A stretch of DNA of 64,000 nucleotides from NCBI GenBank assembly GCA_963761775.1, contig CAVXIF010000003.1:124001-188000 (forward strand), given 5' to 3'. The notes beneath the pieces were generated by a model, which had not been told where the DNA came from, searched no databases, and saw only the letters and a program-made list of their open reading frames with translations. Below, piece after piece: positions 51,828 through 60,902 of this stretch (position 1 is its first letter; every line of letters starts with the position of its first letter). Source of the DNA: Parerythrobacter_A sp963761775. GTDB taxonomy: Bacteria > Pseudomonadota > Alphaproteobacteria > Sphingomonadales > Sphingomonadaceae. The position numbers and the translations under genes were made by a program.

Positions 51828-52436
51828 GTGAACATTCAGACGATTGCCGAATGGGTCGCGCCTGCCGCGACCATGATTGCAGCTGTGATGACCGCTGCCA
51901 ATCTCGGCACGAAGATAACTGGTTGGGGTTTCGTCGTCTTTACCGTCGGCGCGACAGCCTGGACCGCGATCGGCTTTATCACGGGGCAGCAGGGTCTGAT
52001 GCTGACGAACGGCTTTCTGTTCTTCGTCAACCTGGTCGGCGTCTATCGCTGGCTCGGCAGGCAGGCGCGTTTCGAAGAAGGCAGCAAGGCCGCATCCCGC
52101 AAGAGTGCGAAGGACGATACGCCGCGCCTGTTCGCGGCGGGTACAACGCTGGGCGCGGAGGTGATCGGCGCAGAAGATGAAAAACTGGGTAGCGTCGTCG
52201 ATGTGATGCTGGAAGCGGACAGCGGCCGTATCAGCTATGTGGTCGTGACCGATGGCGGCACTGCCGGCGTGGACGAACAGCTTCGCTGTATTGCCAAGGA
52301 CGACGTTGTGTTCGGCGATGGACGTGTAGTCTATGCAGGGTCGTCATCGGACTTCGCGCGGCTCGCGGTGATTGAGCGCGACAACTGGCCCGTACCCAAG
52401 CGCGAAAATGGGACGCGGCCGCATGCGTCCGTTTAA
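51828..52436 (+). CDS. PRC-barrel membrane protein
   Basis: 202 aa from GTG 51828. Two to three hydrophobic segments (VAPAATMIAAVMTAA, WGFVVFTVGATAWTAIGFITG, LTNGFLFFVNLVGVY) precede a charged linker (residues 80-100). A PRC-barrel follows: LGAEVIGAEDEKLGSVVDVMLEADSGRISYVVV. PRC-barrel proteins appear in stress and membrane-associated roles in alphaproteobacteria. The 101-nt gap before it shows no clear promoter. Confidence 0.82.
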   Translation: MNIQTIAEWVAPAATMIAAVMTAANLGTKITGWGFVVFTVGATAWTAIGFITGQQGLMLTNGFLFFVNLVGVYRWLGRQARFEEGSKAASRKSAKDDTPRLFAAGTTLGAEVIGAEDEKLGSVVDVMLEADSGRISYVVVTDGGTAGVDEQLRCIAKDDVVFGDGRVVYAGSSSDFARLAVIERDNWPVPKRENGTRPHASV

Positions 52437-52439
52437 ATA

Positions 52440-53228
52440 CTATCGTGGTTTTGCGATCTGGCGGTGCATCGCCGCCAGCAGCGGTTCCGGCAGCAGTTCG
52501 GAGAACACGGACTGCACCTTGTTCATGAAATTGCCACCTACCACGCCCGCTTCGCCCGCCATCATGGCGCGATAGCCATCTTGTGCCACGTCGGCGGGAT
52601 CGTCCTTCAAATCCGTGCGCCCGACGCCCGTATCTTCCATGTCGGCACGTTCGAAGAACGCGGTGTCGGTCAGGCCGGGCATCAGGCAGGTCACCGTCAC
52701 GCCGCTGTCCTTCAGCTCGTCGCGCAATGCAAAACCGAAATTGTCGATGAACGCCTTGGATGCGTTGTACACGATATTGTAGGGTCCGGGAATATCGTCG
52801 ACGATGGAACCGGTGATCAAGATGCGCCCTTCGCCCGCATCGCGCATCTTGCTGCCGACGGCATGAACCAACGCGGCTGTTCCGGTCACGTTGACGTCGA
52901 TGACGGATTTGTGCGCATCGAATGGTTGATCGAGGAATTTGCCGCCGATTCCGATACCGGCATTGGCCATCAACAGGCCCACCGGGCGCGAACCGATCTT
53001 GGCGATCAGTTCATCGACACCGTACGCCGTGCCGAGATCGCATTCGATACTTTCGACCGTGACAGTCTCCGACTGCAATTCGTCGCGCACATTGTGAATG
53101 GCCGGTTCGTCTGCGGCGACAATCACGTCGTTCCCGTGCTGCGCGGCCAGCTTCGCCAACTCCTTGCCGATGCCGGACGATGCGCCGGTTACAACGGCAA
53201 GCCGGTTGCGCGCTGCGTCACCGCTCAT
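52440..53228 (-). CDS. short-chain dehydrogenase (KR/DltE-like)
   Basis: A 262-aa SDR: VTGASSGIGKELAKLAAQHGNDVIVAADE, NAGIGIGGKF, the Ser in ILITGSIVDDIP and YNASKAFIDNFGFALRDEL as the Tyr-Lys pair. A variable C-terminus (PLLAAMHRQIAKPR) closes it. It overlaps the alcohol dehydrogenase stop by 4 nt, so the two are coupled with the SRPBCC gene in one leftward operon. The general tone of this operon is stress response. Confidence 0.88.
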   Translation of the reverse strand: MSGDAARNRLAVVTGASSGIGKELAKLAAQHGNDVIVAADEPAIHNVRDELQSETVTVESIECDLGTAYGVDELIAKIGSRPVGLLMANAGIGIGGKFLDQPFDAHKSVIDVNVTGTAALVHAVGSKMRDAGEGRILITGSIVDDIPGPYNIVYNASKAFIDNFGFALRDELKDSGVTVTCLMPGLTDTAFFERADMEDTGVGRTDLKDDPADVAQDGYRAMMAGEAGVVGGNFMNKVQSVFSELLPEPLLAAMHRQIAKPR

Positions 53229-54400
53229 GCCCCCGGCCTCAGCACGACCTTTGTCCAGTCGTTCTGGTTATTCTTGAACTGGTCGTAGCCGCGCGGTGCT
53301 TCCTCCAGCGGGAGCCGGTGGCTGATCAGCCAGGTGGTGTCGATTTCGCCTTCCTGGATACGCTCCAGCAGGGGCTTCAAATATTTCTGCACGTGAGTCT
53401 GGCCGGTGCGCACCGTCAGCCCCTTTTCCATCAGCGCACCTAGCGGGAACTTATCCGTCATGCCGCCATACACGCCAGGCATGGACAGACGCCCACCCTT
53501 GCGAACGGACAGCAATGCCTGCTTCATCGCCGATGCGCGGTCAGCACCCACGCCGATCTTTTGTTTCGCAACGTCGATGATGTTGTCGATCGCGAACCCG
53601 TGCGCTTCCATGCCAACCGCATCGATGACCGCATCGGGGCCGATACCGCCGGTCATTTCCTTCAGCGCCATGCGGATGTCGGTTTCTTCGAAGTTCAGCG
53701 TTTCTGCACCGATCTGTCGCGCCAGTTCCAGTCGTTTTGGATGATGATCGATAGCAATGACGCGCGCTGCACCCATGATCTTGGCCGATTGCGCGGCGAA
53801 CAGGCCCACCGGACCACAGCCCCACACGGCGACTGTATCATCAGGCTCGATTTCTGCGTTCTCCGCAGCCATCCATCCGGTCGGCAAGATGTCGGAAAGA
53901 AACAGAACCTGTTCGTCGTCCATGCCATCGGGAATGACGATCGGGCCGACATCGCTGAACGGCACGCGCACATACTCGCATTGTCCGCCGGAATAGCCGC
54001 CCGTCATGTGCGAATAGCCGAAGATACCGCCCATCGCCTTGCCATACAGCTTTTCCGACATGTCCTGCTTATCGGCGGGATTGGAATTGTCGCACGCGGA
54101 GAATTGCTGCTTGCCGCAGAAGAAGCACGAACCGCAACTGATCGTAAAGGGCACGACGACGCGCTGTCCCTTTTCCAGCGAACTGCCGGGACCGGTCTCC
54201 ACCACTTCGCCCATGAACTCGTGGCCGAGGACGTCTCCGGGCAGGCATCCGGGGATCACACCGTCATAGAGATGCAGATCGCTGCCGCAGATCGCGGTGG
54301 ATGTGACTTTAATAATAGCATCGCGCGGATTGACGATTTCGGGATCGGGAACGGTATCCACGCGCACGTCGTGCGTACCGTGCCAAGTGAGAGCGCGCAT
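53225..54400 (-). CDS. zinc-dependent alcohol dehydrogenase (formaldehyde dehydrogenase-like)
   Basis: A 391-aa medium-chain enzyme. Catalytic-zinc ligands are in STAICGSDLHLYDG and LGHEFMGEV, structural zinc cysteines in SCGSCFFCGKQQFSACDNSN, and NAD binding in VWGCGPVGLFAAQSAKIMGAARVIAID. The insertion ELMGGYS-like (FGYSHMTGGYSGGQCEYVRVP) is typical of the glutathione-independent formaldehyde dehydrogenase group. It is coupled to the SDR gene downstream and lies 3 nt after the SRPBCC gene. Confidence 0.9.
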   Translation of the reverse strand: MRALTWHGTHDVRVDTVPDPEIVNPRDAIIKVTSTAICGSDLHLYDGVIPGCLPGDVLGHEFMGEVVETGPGSSLEKGQRVVVPFTISCGSCFFCGKQQFSACDNSNPADKQDMSEKLYGKAMGGIFGYSHMTGGYSGGQCEYVRVPFSDVGPIVIPDGMDDEQVLFLSDILPTGWMAAENAEIEPDDTVAVWGCGPVGLFAAQSAKIMGAARVIAIDHHPKRLELARQIGAETLNFEETDIRMALKEMTGGIGPDAVIDAVGMEAHGFAIDNIIDVAKQKIGVGADRASAMKQALLSVRKGGRLSMPGVYGGMTDKFPLGALMEKGLTVRTGQTHVQKYLKPLLERIQEGEIDTTWLISHRLPLEEAPRGYDQFKNNQNDWTKVVLRPGA

Positions 54401-54403
54401 GTC

Positions 54404-55015
54404 CTATTCCTTGTCTTGGTTGGTGCTGTCAGACGTGGCGATCTCGCCCGTTTCGATCAGCATCTTCAGCCGCTTCAGATCGTGCCGGGCTTGCAATTTG
54501 GGATCGAGCCCAGTGAGCCTGGCAAGCATGCCGCCCGTGCTGGTTCGAGCCGGGAGGTAATCGTTCGTCAGCGAAACGTAGCTGCCGCGATCGCCGGGTG
54601 CCGCTTCGAAGGACAACGTTCCACGCATACCGGGGCTCGCATCGTCTACGCCTTGCCAGCGTATGACGTCGTCTTCGCGATCGATGGAAAACGTCGTGGC
54701 GATGCTATCGGTATCGAAAGGCGTATTCTCGAAAGTCCAGGTCGCCATCGCGGCACCTGCCCGTTCGACCGAACGGACATTGGACATGAACGAAGCAAGG
54801 TTCGCCGGATCCTCGCAGAACGTCATGACGGCATTTACCGGTTTGCCGATCAAAATTGTTTTCTGATCCTCAAAATCCGCATTGTCCGCCTCGCCATCGC
54901 GACCTTGCGTCTTGTCGACGAAGGCGCGCTTCGCGGCGAATGCGCTGCCGATCGCTGCGACCGCGGCCAGCCCTGCGACGATGGCGACATTTCGTGTCGT
55001 CCTGCGATGTTTCAA
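54404..55015 (-). CDS. membrane-anchored SRPBCC (START-like) protein
   Basis: I chose a TTG start at 55015, preceded by AAGAAGGG with a 7-nt spacer. It gives 203 aa with one transmembrane segment (NVAIVAGLAAVAAIGSAFAA). Then a START/polyketide cyclase-like domain: KTILIGKPVNAVMTFCEDPANLASFMSNVRSVER, WQGVDDASPGMRGTLSFEAAPGDRGSYVSLTNDY. Such proteins occur with stress genes in sphingomonads. A longer in-frame ATG start at 55192 exists but adds an Arg-rich tail unlike the family. The gap 55016-55319 holds no other gene. Confidence 0.7.
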   Translation of the reverse strand: MKHRRTTRNVAIVAGLAAVAAIGSAFAAKRAFVDKTQGRDGEADNADFEDQKTILIGKPVNAVMTFCEDPANLASFMSNVRSVERAGAAMATWTFENTPFDTDSIATTFSIDREDDVIRWQGVDDASPGMRGTLSFEAAPGDRGSYVSLTNDYLPARTSTGGMLARLTGLDPKLQARHDLKRLKMLIETGEIATSDSTNQDKE

Positions 55016-55319
55016 CTGCCAACCCTTCTTCAAAAACTGCGAACAGCGAACGCCGGGTGCGATCGAACGCCACGCATGACTCAACAAGAGAGCGTAGCGC
55101 CATCCGTTCCGTGGATTTAACAAACTTAAGAACCGCATTCTTACCGCTCCTGCGCTTGCACGAATAGTCCGCAGCTGCAAGCGGTCCGGCACCGGCGGTC
55201 GATGCGTACCGACCGCGCAACGGTCATGTGGATGCTAGCCAAAGTCATTGGCATCGCGGCGACTGGCTGACCTACCGATCCCGTCTGGCCCAACACGGCA
55301 TGCAGGCAGGAGCAGAACA

Positions 55320-55982
55320 ATCCTTATCGACGCCGTCTATGATTTTCTGTGCCCCTGGTGCTTCGTGGGCAAGCGACATCTCGATCTCGCGATCCGGCAG
55401 GAAGCGGAAGGCAGCATTCGCGTGCGCTGGCACCAGTTCATGCTGTATCCGGAGTTCGACCGTGCCGGGCACGACTTCCTCGCCTTTTTCCGCAGCAAGT
55501 ACGGCGAAGCGCTTCAGGTGCCGATGTGGGACGCGATACGGGCCGTGGCGAAACCCGTCGGCATTGATTTCGCATTCGAACGCATGACGCGTGGCCCGGC
55601 CAGTCTCGACGGGCATCGCCTCGTTCGCTGGGCCGAACGCCAACGCGACGGCATAGCGCCCGCTTTAATCGAGGACCTGGCGAGCAGCTTCTTCGAACAA
55701 GCCGAGGTCATCGACATGGCATTTCTCGTTTCGCTCGCAGAGCGGCACGGGTTCGACGGCGCGGCGGCCGCACAATACCTGGCAAGCGACGCCGACATGC
55801 GCGAACCGTTCGCGGAAACCGAAGCATGGCGCGCGAATGGCGTCTCCGGTATGCCGCATTTCATCCTGCGCTTCGCCGATGGCAATACCGAGATCGTTCG
55901 CAAGACATCGATCGCAGTGTTCGCAGACGCCTTTCGGCGGGACCGTGAACTGGCCCGACAGATCGCGGAAACGGCGGCATGA
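55320..55982 (+). CDS. DsbA-family (FrnE-like) oxidoreductase, probable AUC start
   Basis: The protein reads ILIDAVYDFLCPWCFVGKRHLDLAI at the start, with a redox CPWC motif, and later VSGMPHFIL, the conserved cis-Pro loop. It belongs to the FrnE/2-hydroxychromene-2-carboxylate isomerase group. No ATG fits. An ATC at 55320 follows AGGAG (55308-55312) with a 7-nt spacer and gives exactly the family's N-terminus. A TTG at 55248 is the only standard alternative and lacks an SD. It precedes the CoA hydroxylase gene by 31 nt and may act in the same pathway, for example on a ring-cleavage isomer. Confidence 0.7.
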   Translation: MLIDAVYDFLCPWCFVGKRHLDLAIRQEAEGSIRVRWHQFMLYPEFDRAGHDFLAFFRSKYGEALQVPMWDAIRAVAKPVGIDFAFERMTRGPASLDGHRLVRWAERQRDGIAPALIEDLASSFFEQAEVIDMAFLVSLAERHGFDGAAAAQYLASDADMREPFAETEAWRANGVSGMPHFILRFADGNTEIVRKTSIAVFADAFRRDRELARQIAETAA

Positions 55983-56013
55983 TGCAGCAGGTAGATCAGC
56001 GAGACTTGGTTAT

Positions 56014-58335
56014 ATGAAAATAGCATGCCTGGGTGGCGGACCGGCGGGTCTGTATTTCGCAATCGCCATGAAACTGCGCGATGCGGCCCACGAGATCCAC
56101 GTGTTCGAGCGCAACAAGGCAGGCGATACGTTCGGCTGGGGCGTCGTGTTCTCCGATCAGACATTGTCGAACCTGACCGAGACCGATCCGGTAAGCGCGA
56201 AGACCATTTCCGACAGCTTCGCCCACTGGGATAATATCGAGGTCACAGTCGAGGATCGCAGCATCGTGTCTTCAGGCCACGGGTTTATCGGCATCGGTCG
56301 CAAGCACTTGTTGCAGATACTGCAGGCGCGCGCGCGCGAACTGGGGGTCGTGCTGCATTTCGAAACCGAATGCAGCCCCGATATGGACCAATACGCCGCG
56401 TTCGATCTCATCGTGGCGGCCGACGGCGTCAACAGCCCGGTTCGCACGGCCTATGCCGACCGTTTCGAGCCGCAGATCGAGGTCAGGCGTAACAAGTTCA
56501 TTTGGCTCGGCACAAAGCGGCTGTTCGATGCCTTCGCCTTCATTTTCGAGCCCACGGAGCAGGGCTGGATATGGGCACATGCATACCGGTTCAGCGGCGA
56601 TACCTCGACATTTATCGTAGAATGCAGCCCTGAAACCTGGGCCGGGCTGGGGTTCGACCGCATGACGCAGGCCGAAGCGATCGCTGCGTGCGAGAAGATC
56701 TTCGAACGGCACCTTGCCGGCAACCCGCTTATCACGAACGCTGCGCATTTGCGTGGTTCGGAGGCGTGGATCAATTTCCGTCGCATCGTCTGCCGGCGCT
56801 GGTCGTTCGACAATGTCGTGCTGCTTGGCGATGCGGCGCATACCGCGCATTTCTCCATCGGTTCGGGAACCAAGCTTGCGCTGGAAGACGCGATCAAGCT
56901 GGCCGCCGTGCTCGACCGGCCAGGACTGGACAGCAAGGCGGAACTGGCGGCGGCTCTCGAAGAGTATCAGGAGGAACGCCATACAGCCGTGCTGCGCATC
57001 CAGAACGCTGCGCGCAATTCGACCGAATGGTTCGAGACGGTCGAACGCTACATGCATTTCAAGCCGCGCCAGTTCGCCTATTCGCTCTTGACCCGCAGCC
57101 AGAGGATCAGTCACGAAAACCTCCGGTTGCGCGATGGTCCTTGGTTGGCAGATGTCGAAAAGGATTATTGGCGCGACGCGACCGCTATCGTTGGCGAAAA
57201 CGGTACGGGCAATCACAGTCAGCCAATCTTCGCCCCGTATCGCATCAAGTCGCTGACCCTGCCGAACCGGATCGCGATGGCACCGATGCTGACCTACATG
57301 GCCGATCGAAGCGGCATGACCACGCCGTTCCATCTGACCCATTATACGGCGCGTGCGCTTGGTGGAACCGGGCTGATAATGACCGAGATGCTGGCAACGG
57401 ATGCCGCAGGCCGCGCGACCCGGGCATGTCCCGGTCTTTATAACGACGATCAAGTTCGGGGGTGGCGGGAGATAAACGCGTTCATCCACGCCCAGACCGC
57501 TGCGAAAACGTGCGCGCAAATAGGCCATGCCGGCGCCCGTGCCGCGTGCAAGATACCTGACGAGGGGGCCGGATACGACGATCCGCTGGACGATCCTTGG
57601 CCGATTGTCTCCGCGTCCGATCGCCCCTGGCGCGAAGACGGCATCGTACCGACCGCGGTTGACGAAGCGGAGATCGAGAACGTCGTGAACGGGTTCGCAC
57701 AAGCGGCCCGCCGCGCCCATGCCGCCGGGTTCGACATGGTGGAAGTGCAAGCGGGCCACGGGTTCCTGCTGTCCAGTTTCATTACGCCGATCATGAACCA
57801 TCGGACCGATGCGTTCGGTGGAGATCTGGCCGCGCGCATGACCGTGCCGCTCCGCGTCGTTGCCGCGATGAAAAGCGTCTGGCCCGCCGACAAGCCCATC
57901 GCAGTGCGCATTTCGGCCACCGATTGGGCCGGAGAGCGTGGCATTCTGCCTCGCGATGCGGTTGAGATCGCGCGCATGTTAAAGGAAGCGGGCGTGGATA
58001 TGATCGACGTATCTGCAGGCGAAACCGATCCGAGCGCGCGCCCCGTTTACGGTCGCATGTTCCAGACCCCCTTCGCGGACCGCATCCGCAACGAATTGCA
58101 CATGCCCGTCATCGCGGTCGGAAATATCGAGGATGCGGATCAGGCCAATTCCGTGCTTGCCGCTGGTCGCGCCGATCTGGTGGCGGTGGGCAGGCCGCAT
58201 CTCAGCAATCCGATGTTGACGATGCACGCCGCAGCACAGGCAGGCTATACCGGCCAGTTCGTTCCTCCGGCCTATCGCACCGGCCATGACCAGATGTCAC
58301 GCGCCGCGCGCAAGGCCCGGATGGCAAGCGCCTGA
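56014..58335 (+). CDS. anthraniloyl-CoA/salicylyl-CoA 5-hydroxylase type flavoenzyme
   Basis: A 773-aa fusion. Residues 1-380 are a PHBH-type FAD monooxygenase: ACLGGGPAGLYFAIAMKL, RKHLLQIL, and GDAAHTAHFSIGSGTKLALEDAI. Residues 410-770 are an old-yellow-enzyme domain: IFAPYRIKSLTLPNRIAMAPM, HLTHYTARALGGTGLIMTEM, QIGHAGARA, GFDMVEVQAGHGFLLSSFITP and VAVGRPHLSNP. This architecture is that of the 2-aminobenzoyl-CoA monooxygenase/reductase and salicylyl-CoA 5-hydroxylase. The neighbouring gentisate genes favour salicylyl-CoA as substrate, giving gentisyl-CoA. No dedicated CoA ligase is seen nearby. Confidence 0.88.
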   Translation: MKIACLGGGPAGLYFAIAMKLRDAAHEIHVFERNKAGDTFGWGVVFSDQTLSNLTETDPVSAKTISDSFAHWDNIEVTVEDRSIVSSGHGFIGIGRKHLLQILQARARELGVVLHFETECSPDMDQYAAFDLIVAADGVNSPVRTAYADRFEPQIEVRRNKFIWLGTKRLFDAFAFIFEPTEQGWIWAHAYRFSGDTSTFIVECSPETWAGLGFDRMTQAEAIAACEKIFERHLAGNPLITNAAHLRGSEAWINFRRIVCRRWSFDNVVLLGDAAHTAHFSIGSGTKLALEDAIKLAAVLDRPGLDSKAELAAALEEYQEERHTAVLRIQNAARNSTEWFETVERYMHFKPRQFAYSLLTRSQRISHENLRLRDGPWLADVEKDYWRDATAIVGENGTGNHSQPIFAPYRIKSLTLPNRIAMAPMLTYMADRSGMTTPFHLTHYTARALGGTGLIMTEMLATDAAGRATRACPGLYNDDQVRGWREINAFIHAQTAAKTCAQIGHAGARAACKIPDEGAGYDDPLDDPWPIVSASDRPWREDGIVPTAVDEAEIENVVNGFAQAARRAHAAGFDMVEVQAGHGFLLSSFITPIMNHRTDAFGGDLAARMTVPLRVVAAMKSVWPADKPIAVRISATDWAGERGILPRDAVEIARMLKEAGVDMIDVSAGETDPSARPVYGRMFQTPFADRIRNELHMPVIAVGNIEDADQANSVLAAGRADLVAVGRPHLSNPMLTMHAAAQAGYTGQFVPPAYRTGHDQMSRAARKARMASA

Positions 58336-58352
58336 CCCTTCGGAGAACGCCG

Positions 58353-58781
58353 ATCCATATCCATCATACCATCATACGGTTCGCGCATGTGGATGCTGCG
58401 GGAATTGTTTTCTATCCGCGCTATTTCGAACTGCTGAACGCCGCGGTCGAGGACTGGTTCGCCGACGGTCTGGGGCGCAGTTTTCGCGATCTGCACCTGG
58501 TAGACCGGATCGGAACGCCGACGGTGAAGCTCGACGCCGAGTTCGTATCGCCCGGAATGCTTGGCGATCCCCTCGATATCGAACTTTCGCCGGTGAAAGT
58601 CGGCAACAGCAGTTGCACCGTCTCGTTCGGTATGGCCTGCGAACAGGCCGTTCGGCTGCGCGGCACGGTCGTGCTCGTCTGCATGGACTTGGACCTGAAG
58701 AAAGCGAGACCGTGGCCGCAGGACATCGCGGCCGCCATGCGCAGCGGTGTGCGGTCAGACAGCGACGACGGGATGGCGTAG
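58353..58781 (+). CDS. 4HBT-type acyl-CoA thioesterase, probable AUC start
   Basis: Hotdog-fold protein of about 142 aa: IHIHHTIIRFAHVDAAGIVFYPRYFELLNAAVEDWF carries the active-site Asp. No ATG fits. ATC 58353 follows GGAG (58342-58345) with a 7-nt spacer and gives the usual family N-terminus. A GTG at 58389 would cut off the HV-D motif, and a CTG at 58332 overlaps the previous stop. It probably hydrolyses gentisyl-CoA (or a similar aryl-CoA) formed by the hydroxylase just upstream. Its 3' end overlaps the convergent FAH gene by 27 nt. Confidence 0.72.
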   Translation: MHIHHTIIRFAHVDAAGIVFYPRYFELLNAAVEDWFADGLGRSFRDLHLVDRIGTPTVKLDAEFVSPGMLGDPLDIELSPVKVGNSSCTVSFGMACEQAVRLRGTVVLVCMDLDLKKARPWPQDIAAAMRSGVRSDSDDGMA

Positions 58782-59666
58782 GCGTCCGATGGTCTCGACT
58801 TCGGCTTCGACCACGTCGCCGGGCCACAGAAACTCCTGCGGAGTGCGACCGGCACCGACCCCGGCAGGGGTTCCGCTGGCGATGATATCGCCCGGTTCCA
58901 GCGTCATGCCCTGGCTGATGTCGGCGATGAGCTCGTCCACCTTGAACAACATGTAGGCGGTGTTGCTGCGCTGCTTCTCCTCGCCGTTCACGGTAAGCCA
59001 CAGATCGAGCGTCTGCGGATCGGCAATCTCGTCGGTAGTTACGATGCACGGGCCCATCGGGGCATATGTGTCCTGACCCTTCGAATAGATCCATTGCCCG
59101 GCCCGGCGGCAATCGCGCGCGCTCATGTCGAGGATGACGCTGTAGCCGAATACGTGCCGTAAGGCGTCTTCGCGCTCAACCCGCTTCGCACGCGTGCCGA
59201 TGATGACAGCCAGCTCGACCTCCCAGTCGAGCTGCTGCGTTATTGCCGCGTTGTGTTCGATCGCTGCGCCCGGTCCGATGACGCAGCTCGGTGGTTTGGA
59301 GAAAATCACCGGCTCGCGTGGCAGGTCGGGCGAAGTGTCGAGCGAAGCGGCGGATTCTGCCACGTGTTCGGTATAGTTAAGACCGATTCCGAAAATATTT
59401 GTGCGCGGGCGCGGGATCGGGGCAAGCAGGCGCACGCCGCGAAGGGGCAGGGCGGTGCCTGCCGGATACGCACCCTTCGCCGCGACCAGCAGTGCATCGG
59501 CCACCCGCACGGCATCGGGACCGAGATCGATGAATTCGAGCATGGTGTTTGGAAGGTCCACGCCCTCCTGCCTTCCCAACGCATTCAGATCGACCACCAT
59601 GTCATCCATGATGGCGCCCAGGCGTGACGCGTTGCCGACGTGCGATGTGTAGGTGACCAGCTTCAT
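58755..59666 (-). CDS. FAH-family hydrolase (fumarylpyruvate hydrolase-like)
   Basis: 303 aa from ATG 59666. The FAH core is clear: NIFGIGLNYTEHVAES, PVIFSKPPSCVIGPGAAIEHN, the metal ligands in DWEVELAVIIGTRAKRV and the closing ISQGMTLEPGDIIASGTPAGVG. The N-terminal cap (residues 1-75) is typical of the family. The enzyme hydrolyses acylpyruvates, here likely fumarylpyruvate to fumarate and pyruvate. Its start overlaps the dioxygenase stop by 4 nt. A longer in-frame start at 59906 has no support. Confidence 0.88.
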   Translation of the reverse strand: MKLVTYTSHVGNASRLGAIMDDMVVDLNALGRQEGVDLPNTMLEFIDLGPDAVRVADALLVAAKGAYPAGTALPLRGVRLLAPIPRPRTNIFGIGLNYTEHVAESAASLDTSPDLPREPVIFSKPPSCVIGPGAAIEHNAAITQQLDWEVELAVIIGTRAKRVEREDALRHVFGYSVILDMSARDCRRAGQWIYSKGQDTYAPMGPCIVTTDEIADPQTLDLWLTVNGEEKQRSNTAYMLFKVDELIADISQGMTLEPGDIIASGTPAGVGAGRTPQEFLWPGDVVEAEVETIGRLRHPVVAV

Positions 59667-60805
59667 GACGTTATCCCGGTTTCGGTTATGGGTTGATGTC
59701 CGTCGTTTTCGCCCAACGCTTCCTCGCGATAGAGGCCTAGCGATCGCATGACCGGAAGGTCGTGGAACGCGAACAGGCAGGCGTCTTCGCTCTGCGACGC
59801 GTTGGCGTGTTCGTGGTACATCCACGACGGCACGACGAAGATATCCCGCTCTTTCCAGTCGAAACGGCGGCCGTTGATGATGGAATAGCCGCGTCCCTTG
59901 GCGCATTGATAGACGAACGATCCGACCTGGCGGTGCGCCTTGGTGTGCTCTCCTGCGCGCAGCAATTGCATCTGCGCGCCCATCGTCGGCATGACCGGGC
60001 CGCCGGTAACCGGATTGACGAAGTCCATCGCTATCCCGTCATACGGAGAGCCGTCGGACGCGGCGGCCAACTTCACGAGAGCATCGTATGTCGGCCCCCA
60101 CTCGTACTTGTACATCGGTGAATAGCGCTTGTCCCAGTCGGACCCCTGCGGACGCAAACCCGTTCCGGACCACGTCGATGTCGTGTCGTTTACCGGGTAG
60201 GAAACCGCCTGCTGAAGTTCGGGATGCACTTCGTAGAAATTGGCATCCAGCGCGTTCATCAGGGGAATGTCGAGACCGTCCTGCCAGATACAGATCGTGC
60301 CGTCCTCCGCCACGCCGTGTTCGTGCCACGTGCCGTTCGGCGTGAGCACGAAATCGTTCGGGCCGAGCGTGATCTTGTGCCCGTCGACATTGGTGAAGGC
60401 TCCGCGACCTTCCATGATGAACCGCAGCGCCGACGCGCTGTGCCGATGGCTCGATGCACATTCGCCCGGCGCCATTACCTGCAATCCGGAATACAACCAG
60501 CCAACCGCGGCGACGACATCGGAACGCCCCGGGTTTTCCAGGTAGACGACGCGCCGACCGGCCTGCTCCGGCGTGACGAGATCGAGCGCGCGCAGAACAT
60601 CTTCGCGCAACTCCGCATAGCGCCACAGCATCGGTTCCGACTGGGTAACGGGTTCCCAAGGCTCGATCTTGTTCGCAACCGTCCATAGCGCCCCGGTGCC
60701 AAGCGACTGGAGCCGTTCATAATAGGCGACGAGTTCGGGGGTATCGGCAACATTGGCACGACCTGCGACGTCTTCGCGATAGGCATCGAACGCATGCGCG
60801 GTCAT
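59663..60805 (-). CDS. gentisate 1,2-dioxygenase
   Basis: 380 aa from the ATG at 60805 (GGGAGA 10 nt upstream). Two cupin domains are visible: MAPGECASSHRHSASALRFIMEGRGAF with the Fe(II) His residues, LTPNGTWHEHG, and the C-terminal LRAGEHTKAHRQVGSFVYQCAKGRGYSIING and VVPSWMYHEHANAS. It opens gentisate between C1 and C2 to maleylpyruvate. It is coupled to the FAH gene. A maleylpyruvate isomerase was not recognised, unless the FrnE-like protein upstream of the hydroxylase fills this role. Confidence 0.92.
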   Translation of the reverse strand: MTAHAFDAYREDVAGRANVADTPELVAYYERLQSLGTGALWTVANKIEPWEPVTQSEPMLWRYAELREDVLRALDLVTPEQAGRRVVYLENPGRSDVVAAVGWLYSGLQVMAPGECASSHRHSASALRFIMEGRGAFTNVDGHKITLGPNDFVLTPNGTWHEHGVAEDGTICIWQDGLDIPLMNALDANFYEVHPELQQAVSYPVNDTTSTWSGTGLRPQGSDWDKRYSPMYKYEWGPTYDALVKLAAASDGSPYDGIAMDFVNPVTGGPVMPTMGAQMQLLRAGEHTKAHRQVGSFVYQCAKGRGYSIINGRRFDWKERDIFVVPSWMYHEHANASQSEDACLFAFHDLPVMRSLGLYREEALGENDGHQPITETGITS

Positions 60806-60902
60806 CTTGTCTGCATCTCCCGTCACCCGACCTTCCATCCGGTTATTGCCTGGACAGTCATTGCCATTACCCGGTCTTGTCGGTGTCATGCTAATTAGTC
60901 CT

